The notes under the pieces were generated by a model. That model saw only the letters and a list, made by a program, of their open reading frames with translations. It was not told the DNA's origin and did not search any database. A stretch of DNA of 5,089 bases from Flavobacteriales bacterium. Lineage in GTDB: Bacteria > Bacteroidota > Bacteroidia > DT-38. The translations under genes were made by a program, and so were the position numbers. This document shows positions 1 through 5,089 of the stretch, one piece after another. The stretch spans positions 1 through 5,089 of the forward strand of contig JABSPR010000384.1 of NCBI GenBank assembly GCA_013214975.1, in the 5' to 3' direction. Every line of letters begins with the position of its first letter. Position 1 is the first letter of the stretch.

Positions 1-398
1 GTCTAATTCACGACATTCCAAACACACTACGGAAAGCACAAACAGTATTTGAACACACCGGTGGCATTCATGCTGCAGCACTTGTTGATATTGATGGCAA
101 TATGATTGCCATGCGAGAAGATGTAGGAAGACACAATGCTGTTGACAAATTAATAGGCTCACAACTATTCGAAGGCAAAGTGCCTCTTTCAAATTGTCTA
201 ATAATGGTCAGCGGACGGGCTAGTTTTGAACTAATCCAAAAATCAGTGATGGCGGGTATTCCAATTTTAGCAGCAGTTGGAGCACCTTCAAGTTTAGCTA
301 TCGGATTGGCTAACAAATTCAATATGACCGTATTGGGTTTTGTAAGAGACAAAAGGTTCAATATATACTCTGGAGAACCTAGAATTAGTCAAGATTAA
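1..398 (+). CDS. fdhD: FdhD, formate dehydrogenase accessory sulfurtransferase (C-terminal part, 5' end outside window)
   Basis: The reading frame is open from base 3 to the TAA at 396-398 and enters from the left edge, so only about the last 131 residues are seen. The ATG at 102 is internal, because recognisable FdhD sequence precedes it. Family motifs are HTGGIHAAA (bases 54-80), REDVGRHNAVDKLIG (about 114-158), SGRASFELIQKS (about 210-245) and a Gly/Ala-rich AAVGAPSSLAI segment. FdhD proteins are known to take sulfur from a cysteine desulfurase (IscS in E. coli) and pass it to the Mo/W-bis-MGD cofactor, which formate dehydrogenase needs for activity. The sulfur-carrying Cys loop lies in the N-terminal half and cannot be checked here. 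The protein is cytoplasmic. Its position just upstream of the enzyme genes on the same strand fits a dedicated maturation role. No frameshift or internal stop is seen in the visible part. Confidence 0.95.
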   Translation, partial: LIHDIPNTLRKAQTVFEHTGGIHAAALVDIDGNMIAMREDVGRHNAVDKLIGSQLFEGKVPLSNCLIMVSGRASFELIQKSVMAGIPILAAVGAPSSLAIGLANKFNMTVLGFVRDKRFNIYSGEPRISQD

Positions 399-420
399 CC
401 CACTTATAAGATGGTCGACA

Positions 421-447
421 ACTTGGTAAATCAAGTAATCTTTTTTT
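421..447 (+). terminator. Weak hairpin plus T-run after fdhD (possible terminator or leader structure)
   Basis: ACTTGG (421-426) pairs with TCAAGT (431-436) around a TAAA loop. This gives six pairs, the innermost being G-U. Four bases later comes a run of seven T (441-447). The arrangement resembles an intrinsic terminator for fdhD, but the stem is short and AU-rich, so termination would be weak or partial. It lies 22 bases after the fdhD stop and 48 bases before the next start, so read-through into the enzyme genes is also plausible. Confidence 0.35.
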
Positions 448-468
448 CATAACTTAGACCATTAACAA

Positions 469-476
469 TACGTTTA
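469..476 (+). promoter_or_regulatory. Possible Bacteroidota-type -7 box upstream of the diaphorase gene
   Basis: TACGTTTA matches the Bacteroidota -7 consensus TAnnTTTG at all but the last base. It sits 18 bases before the ATG at 495, which would leave a very short leader. No clear TTG-type -33 box is present at the expected spacing; that position holds the T-rich tract at about 441-450. The match is short and the region AT-rich, so chance occurrence is likely. Offered only as a candidate. Confidence 0.18.
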
Positions 477-494
477 CATAAGCTATTAAAATAT

Positions 495-2159
495 ATGTCT
501 GATAATTTAAGCAACCTGGCTGGTAAAAAGGGATTAGAGAACAATCTATTCCAAGATCTTCTTAAAGAAGCCAAAGAACATGGTACTCCAGATGATGAAA
601 GGCTAAAAGAGCTCGCCGAACAATACCTTGTTGGCGACGCAAACGCTTACGGAACTACTTCTTTCTATGATTTCTTAAAGAAAGAAAACCAAGGTAAAAA
701 GGTTTACATGTGTAGTGGTAGTGCTTGCTTAACGGCTGGAACACAAGATGAACTTAAAAAAGGATTATTAGAGAACTTCGAAGAAGAAGAAATTGGTAAG
801 ATCTGTTGTTTAGGTAGATGCCACGAAAATGCTGCGATCAACTACAACGGAACAAACTATTCAGGAATCAATGCATCTGATCTTTCAGACATTATTCATG
901 AAGACAAAAGAGAATTAGGTGCAGACACATATAATATAGGCAGCAACGTAAGCAATCCAATCCTTACTGCAGAGTTTCCTGGAATCAATGAATATTACAA
1001 AATATTCCGAAGTGTAATCTCTAATACTCCTGAACAAGCATTACAAACTATTGATGACTCGGGCATTAGAGGACGCGGTGGTGCTGGTTTTCCAATGGGA
1101 TTCAAACTAGGAGCTGCTAAAAAAGAAACTGATGAGCAAAAGTTCATTGTATGTAATGCAGATGAAGGAGATCCAGGCGCATATTCGGACAGATACTTAA
1201 TGGAGAAACAACCGCATTCCGTTTTAATGGGAATGATGATCGCTGGTTTTATTATTGGAGCAAATCGAGGAGTTTTATATATCCGAGCAGAATACCCAGA
1301 GTCTGTTGCGGTAATTAAAAATGCTATCGAAGAATTAGAACGCAGAGGATTAAACGGTGAGAACATAGATGGAACAGGATTCGATTTTAGATTTAAAATT
1401 GTAGAAGGTGCTGGTGCTTATATCTGTGGAGAAGAAACTTCTTTACTTTCTTCTATAGAAGGACAAAGAGCAGTTGTTAGAGTAAGACCGCCCTATCCGG
1501 CACAAAAAGGCTTGTTCAATAAGCCAACAGTTGTAAATAATGTGGAAACATTGGCTTGTGTACCGTATATAATAAAAAATGGCGGTGCTGCTTACAAGAA
1601 ATTTGGAACAGAAAAATCTTCAGGAACTAAATTAGTTAGTCTTGATAGCTTCTTTAACAAGCCAGGGATTTACGAAATTGAAATGGGAACTCCTTTCAAA
1701 GATGTTGTTTACGAATTTGGAGGTGGGTTTAGAAAACCTGTTAAGGCAGTTCACGTGGGTGGTCCACTTGGCGGAATTATACCAACAGATAAAATAGTAG
1801 AGTTGTCTTTAGATTTTGAATCATTTGCATCTGCTGGATTCCTAATGGGACATGCAGGAGTTGTTTCTGTTCCAGAAGACTTCCCAATGATTGAATACCT
1901 AGAGCACTTATTTGAATTTACTGCAGATGAATCTTGTGGGAAGTGTTTCCCATGTAGTATTGGTGCTGTTAGAGGACAAGAAATGATTGCGAAAGCAAGA
2001 ACAGAAGATTATAAAATCGACCAGAAACTAATGGACGACTTGTTAGAAACTATGGAAATAGGCTCGTTGTGTGCTCTAGGAGGTGGTTTACCTTTAGGCA
2101 TTAAGAACGCAATGCAATATTTTGGAGAAGAATTAAAAACTTATTTCACAAATAATTAA
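495..2159 (+). CDS. fdsB: NAD-linked formate dehydrogenase diaphorase subunit, NuoE-NuoF (FdsG-FdsB) fusion
   Basis: This 554-residue soluble protein carries electrons between the formate dehydrogenase alpha subunit and NAD(P)+. Residues about 13-135 form a NuoE/FdsG-like thioredoxin-fold domain: a short helical part ending in TTSFYDF (54-60), then [2Fe-2S] ligands Cys73, Cys78, Cys105 and Cys109 (C-x4-C and C-x3-C). Residues about 165-545 are NuoF-like. They include the FMN/NADH-binding IRGRGGAGFP (191-200), NADEGDPGAYSDR (221-233), GAGAYICGEETSL (305-317) and KPTVVNNVET (343-352). An SLBB-like region follows (about 375-450), then 4Fe-4S ligands Cys481, Cys484, Cys487 and Cys526. The GDPGA form of the flavin motif is typical of diaphorases in NAD-reducing hydrogenases and formate dehydrogenases. 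There is no C-terminal ferredoxin domain of the HydB type. An in-frame stop at 450-452 with no ATG after it makes 495 the only ATG start; the leader is A-rich with no Shine-Dalgarno. The partner gene starts 21 bases downstream. The symbol follows the fds nomenclature, and fdhB would be equally fair. It resembles complex I subunits, but the neighbouring FdhA rules out a nuo operon. Confidence 0.92.
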   Translation: MSDNLSNLAGKKGLENNLFQDLLKEAKEHGTPDDERLKELAEQYLVGDANAYGTTSFYDFLKKENQGKKVYMCSGSACLTAGTQDELKKGLLENFEEEEIGKICCLGRCHENAAINYNGTNYSGINASDLSDIIHEDKRELGADTYNIGSNVSNPILTAEFPGINEYYKIFRSVISNTPEQALQTIDDSGIRGRGGAGFPMGFKLGAAKKETDEQKFIVCNADEGDPGAYSDRYLMEKQPHSVLMGMMIAGFIIGANRGVLYIRAEYPESVAVIKNAIEELERRGLNGENIDGTGFDFRFKIVEGAGAYICGEETSLLSSIEGQRAVVRVRPPYPAQKGLFNKPTVVNNVETLACVPYIIKNGGAAYKKFGTEKSSGTKLVSLDSFFNKPGIYEIEMGTPFKDVVYEFGGGFRKPVKAVHVGGPLGGIIPTDKIVELSLDFESFASAGFLMGHAGVVSVPEDFPMIEYLEHLFEFTADESCGKCFPCSIGAVRGQEMIAKARTEDYKIDQKLMDDLLETMEIGSLCALGGGLPLGIKNAMQYFGEELKTYFTNN

Positions 2160-2180
2160 AGACAATAAAACAATACAGCG

Positions 2181-4985
2181 ATGATGTTTAAACCCAATAA
2201 AGCCTCTGAATCAATTGAGGTAGAAGGCGTGGATGTAGATACAAAGATTGCATATATAGACAATCAAGCGTTTACATTCGTACCAGGTGAATCTATCTTG
2301 TCTTTCATTAATAGAGCTCATGGCGATGACTCTATTCCCACACTTTGTGATGCTCCAAATTTAAAGCCCTACGGTTCTTGTAGAGTTTGTAGTGTTGACG
2401 TTGCATTAGAAGAAAACGGTAATGCAAGAGCGCAAGCTTCTTGTCATACTCCAGTTTTAGAAAACTCATACATCTACCCGCATTCGGATAGAATTAAAAG
2501 CTTAAGAAAAAATATTATTGAATTAGTTCTTACAGATTATCCTGTTAAGAAACTTAACGACAACAAAAACGGAACAAACGAATTACAAGTTGTAGCGAAA
2601 CAAGTTGGCATGGAGCCAGAAATGATTCGTTACCCAGCAGGAAGAAATCACTTTGATATAGCCAAAGATGATAGTCATGCTTATATGCGTGCAGATCTTT
2701 CTACTTGTATTAACTGTTTCAGATGTGTTAGAGCTTGTGATGAAGTACAAGGACAGCATGTATTAAGTGTTGAAGGAAGAGGGTTTGACAGTAAAATCGT
2801 AATGGGCTTAGGTTCAACTTTTGCTGATTCAGATTGTGTTTCATGTGGTGCTTGTTCACAAGCTTGTCCTACAGGAGCTATTACAGATATTTTCGAATCT
2901 AAAGCAGTTGTTGCGGATGAAGAAATTAGAACTGTATGTACGTATTGTGGTGTTGGATGTAACTTAACAGTTAAAGTAAAAGATGGCGCGGTTGCGGCAA
3001 TCACTGCTCCTTACGAAGCAGAATCTAACGAAGGGCATACTTGCCTTAAGGGACGATATGCGTTTAAGTTCTACGATCATCAAGACAGATTAACATCACC
3101 TTTAATTAAAGTAGACGGTGTATTCCAAGAAGCTTCTTGGGATGAAGCATATGACTTTATCGCTAAAAAATTACACAGCATTATCGACACAAACGGCGCT
3201 GATGCTGTTGCAGGCATTTCATCTTCAAGATGTACAAACGAGGAAAACTACTTGATGCAAAAATTCATTAGAGCAGTGGTTGGAACCAACAATATTGACT
3301 GTTGTGCTAGAGTATGCCACTCTCCTACTGCTTTAGGTATGCAAAGAAGTTTCGGAACGGGAGCTGCTACGAACTCAATCAAAGATTTAAAGAAAACGAA
3401 TTGCATCATTATCATTGGCGCAAATCCTACATCTGGTCATCCAGTAACTGGAGCTAAGATTAAGCAAACCGTAATGGGCGGTGCAAAATTGATCATTATT
3501 GATCCTAGGAAAATTGAGTTGTCTAAATACGCAGATTACCATTTACAGTTAAAGCCAGGAACAAACGTTGCCATGTTAAACATGATGTTACATTACATCA
3601 TTAAGGAAGATGTAGCGGATGATGCTTTTGTTGCTAATCGTACTGAAGGCTTTGAAGATTTCAAGAAAGAAATCATGGCATTAGACATGGACAAGCTTTC
3701 TGAGATAACAGGAGTTGATAAAGATCTAGTTAGAGATGCTGCTCTTTGTTATGCAACTGCTAAGAACGCTATGGAATTCCACGGTTTGGGTGTTACCGAG
3801 CATTCGCAAGGAACGTTTACAGTTCAATTAATTGCTGACTTAGCAATGATTACTGGTAACATTGGTCGTGAAGGAGTTGGTGTTAATCCACTTAGGGGAC
3901 AAAATAATGTACAAGGAGCTGCTGATATGGGTTGCCAACCTCACCAAGGTGCGGGTTACATGATGGTAGACAATGACAAGTCCCATTCTCAATATGAAGA
4001 ATTCTATGGTGCGAAATTATCAAACGAAATTGGATTAAAAATTCCAGAGATGTTTGATGCTGCTCAATCTAAAGATTTGAAAGCCCTTTGGATTATGGGT
4101 GAAGATGTTGTTCAAACAGATCCTAATACTACTGAAGTAATCAAATCAATGGAAGCATTAGATTTATTGGTTGTTCAAGAATTATTTATGACACCTACTG
4201 CAGAATACGCGGACGTAGTGCTACCTGCTTCTTCTTTCTTAGAAAAAAGCGGAACATTTACGAATGGTGAAAGAAGAATCCAAAGAGTAAATGCAGTTGT
4301 AGAGCCATTAGAAGGGACTAAACCAGATGGTCAGATCATTGTTGACATCATGAAAAGAATGGGTTATGAGCAAGCAGATTACGATGCAGAAACTATGTTA
4401 AAAGAGATTTCTCAAATCGTACCATTCTTTGCTGGTGTAACTTGGGATGGCTTAACAGACAATGGTAAGCAATGGCCTGTAACAGGAGATAATGAAGGGA
4501 CAGAAATTCTTCATACAGTAGACTTCAAACGTGGCAAGGGTGCTTTCCATTTCCAAGACTGGAAAGAATCTAACGAACTTGTTAAAAACGGAAAAGAATA
4601 TCCATTTGTATTAACTACTGGTAGAGAACTTGAACACTACAACTGTGGAACAATGACAAGAAGAACAAACAACAGTATGATTCTTTCGGAAGACATTCTT
4701 TTAGTTAATCCAGTAGACGGTAAAGCAAAAAGACTTGTTACTGGAGATTTAGCTTGTTTATCTTCTGCATACGGAAAAGTGGATTTACATGTAGAAATTA
4801 CTGATCAAGTTAAACCAGGAATTTTATATACCACTTTCCACTTCCCTGAAGTATTAGTAAACCTGGTTACTGGCAACGAACACTGTTCTGAGTCAATGTG
4901 TCCAGAATATAAAGTAGTGGCTGCCGATATCCGAAAAGCAAAGAACGTTACAGAAAGAGAATTAGGAGAAGTAACCGAGGCGTAG
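2181..4985 (+). CDS. fdhA: Formate dehydrogenase catalytic alpha subunit (Mo/W-bis-MGD, cysteine type)
   Basis: This 934-residue enzyme oxidises formate to CO2 and feeds electrons to the fused diaphorase upstream. The N-terminus is NuoG-like, with [2Fe-2S] ligands Cys56, Cys67, Cys70 and Cys88. A His-Cys cluster region at about 115-136 has all four usual ligands replaced (see findings). Two ferredoxin-type 4Fe-4S motifs follow: Cys176/179/182/186 and Cys219/222/225/229. The catalytic domain begins with CTYCGVGC (Cys253, 256, 260) plus Cys288 in HTCLKGR, where Lys290 matches the lysine between cluster and pterin in E. coli FdhF. The active site reads NNIDCCARVCH: Cys379 occupies the selenocysteine position of FdhF, next to His380. 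Arg572 in NPLRGQNNVQG matches the conserved substrate-site arginine. The C-terminal dinucleotide-binding domain spans about 805-915. No Tat signal or membrane segment is seen, so it is cytoplasmic. The start is ATG ATG at 2181/2184; in-frame stops at 2157 and 2166 exclude earlier starts, and no Shine-Dalgarno is visible. Spacing of 21 bases to the upstream gene indicates one operon. Whether the metal is Mo or W cannot be told. Confidence 0.96.
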   Translation: MMFKPNKASESIEVEGVDVDTKIAYIDNQAFTFVPGESILSFINRAHGDDSIPTLCDAPNLKPYGSCRVCSVDVALEENGNARAQASCHTPVLENSYIYPHSDRIKSLRKNIIELVLTDYPVKKLNDNKNGTNELQVVAKQVGMEPEMIRYPAGRNHFDIAKDDSHAYMRADLSTCINCFRCVRACDEVQGQHVLSVEGRGFDSKIVMGLGSTFADSDCVSCGACSQACPTGAITDIFESKAVVADEEIRTVCTYCGVGCNLTVKVKDGAVAAITAPYEAESNEGHTCLKGRYAFKFYDHQDRLTSPLIKVDGVFQEASWDEAYDFIAKKLHSIIDTNGADAVAGISSSRCTNEENYLMQKFIRAVVGTNNIDCCARVCHSPTALGMQRSFGTGAATNSIKDLKKTNCIIIIGANPTSGHPVTGAKIKQTVMGGAKLIIIDPRKIELSKYADYHLQLKPGTNVAMLNMMLHYIIKEDVADDAFVANRTEGFEDFKKEIMALDMDKLSEITGVDKDLVRDAALCYATAKNAMEFHGLGVTEHSQGTFTVQLIADLAMITGNIGREGVGVNPLRGQNNVQGAADMGCQPHQGAGYMMVDNDKSHSQYEEFYGAKLSNEIGLKIPEMFDAAQSKDLKALWIMGEDVVQTDPNTTEVIKSMEALDLLVVQELFMTPTAEYADVVLPASSFLEKSGTFTNGERRIQRVNAVVEPLEGTKPDGQIIVDIMKRMGYEQADYDAETMLKEISQIVPFFAGVTWDGLTDNGKQWPVTGDNEGTEILHTVDFKRGKGAFHFQDWKESNELVKNGKEYPFVLTTGRELEHYNCGTMTRRTNNSMILSEDILLVNPVDGKAKRLVTGDLACLSSAYGKVDLHVEITDQVKPGILYTTFHFPEVLVNLVTGNEHCSESMCPEYKVVAADIRKAKNVTERELGEVTEA

Positions 4986-4988
4986 TTA

Positions 4989-5015
4989 GAGTCATGGCAA
5001 TAATTGTCATGATTC
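4989..5015 (+). terminator. Near-perfect palindrome after the fdhA stop (hairpin, possible transcript 3' end)
   Basis: Bases 4989-5000 pair with 5004-5015 around a three-base loop, giving 12 consecutive pairs of which two are G-U; the core is TCATGGCAA/TTGTCATGA. The structure begins three bases after the TAG stop, the usual place for a terminator or 3'-stabilising hairpin. No T-run follows directly: the next bases are CAAAAAGCGAG, and a T-rich patch appears only at about 5029-5037. A canonical intrinsic terminator is therefore not shown. An operator for a downstream gene is an alternative reading. Confidence 0.4.
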
Positions 5016-5089
5016 CAAAAAGCGAGATATTTTCTTCTAAGAACAACTTGTATGTCGTACTGATTAGGTCATAAATTCAATAATTTATA

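Noticed and set aside
68..361. Antisense open frame of 97 codons opposite fdhD
   Set aside because: It is a shadow of the fdhD coding frame. It has no recognisable motif, and the + strand reading is clearly FdhD.
403..410. Perfect palindrome CTTATAAG after the fdhD stop
   Set aside because: It is only eight bases long and AT-rich, so easily due to chance, and it has no partner copy in the window.
995..1366. Antisense open frame of 123 codons opposite the NuoF-like domain
   Set aside because: The + strand encodes conserved FMN/NAD-binding motifs over the same bases. The antisense product is low-complexity with no family resemblance.
2157..2184. Possible read-through fusion of the two enzyme subunits, since both genes share a reading frame
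   Set aside because: Two in-frame TAA stops (2157 and 2166) separate them, and a normal ATG ATG start follows. Sharing a frame is expected by chance in one case in three.
2681..3004. Antisense open frame of 107 codons opposite the ferredoxin motifs of fdhA
   Set aside because: It mirrors the cysteine-rich + strand coding sequence and has no independent support.
495..4985. Complex I (nuoE/F/G) operon
   Set aside because: The large subunit has the full formate dehydrogenase active site (Cys379-His380, Arg572), fdhD lies next door and no other nuo genes are present, so this is a formate dehydrogenase.
5048..5088. Possible promoter at the right edge (TTG followed by TAATTTAT)
   Set aside because: The spacing and box match the Bacteroidota consensus poorly, the region is AT-rich and no downstream gene is visible to support it.

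Overview
The window holds an NAD(P)+-linked, molybdenum- or tungsten-dependent formate dehydrogenase locus, with all genes on the + strand. The DNA is AT-rich, arginine is mostly AGA, and neither complete gene has a recognisable Shine-Dalgarno sequence. Instead the starts follow A-rich or unremarkable leaders. Together with the overall feel of the proteins, this suggests a Bacteroidota (Flavobacteriia-like) bacterium. That placement is an inference from style and was not searched.

Layout: (1) 1-398, the C-terminal part of FdhD, the sulfurtransferase that activates the formate dehydrogenase cofactor; its N-terminus lies off the left edge. (2) 399-494, a 96-base gap with a small hairpin plus T-tract and a longer-range inverted repeat; it is a possible weak terminator or leader for the next gene. 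(3) 495-2159, a diaphorase subunit in which a NuoE/FdsG-type [2Fe-2S] domain is fused to a NuoF/FdsB-type FMN/NAD(H)/[4Fe-4S] module. (4) 2181-4985, the catalytic alpha subunit, with a NuoG-like iron-sulfur N-terminus followed by a bis-MGD formate dehydrogenase domain with catalytic cysteine. It starts only 21 bases after the previous stop. (5) 4986-5089, a 3' flank with a near-perfect palindrome just after the last stop and no convincing gene.

How they work together: FdhD sulfurates the Mo/W-bis-MGD cofactor. FdhA then oxidises formate to CO2 (or runs in reverse). Electrons pass along its iron-sulfur clusters to the 4Fe-4S cluster and FMN of the fused subunit, where NAD+ is reduced. No signal peptide, twin-arginine motif or membrane segment is visible, so the complex should be cytoplasmic.

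The system itself is a known type. The most unusual thing seen is in FdhA: the NuoG-type His-Cys [4Fe-4S] motif aligns without gaps, but all four ligands are replaced (Tyr120, Lys124, Asp127, Asn133). This predicts an enzyme lacking one cluster of the usual set. The NuoE-NuoF fusion, giving a compact two-subunit enzyme, is the second point of interest. I saw no evidence for an entirely undescribed system.
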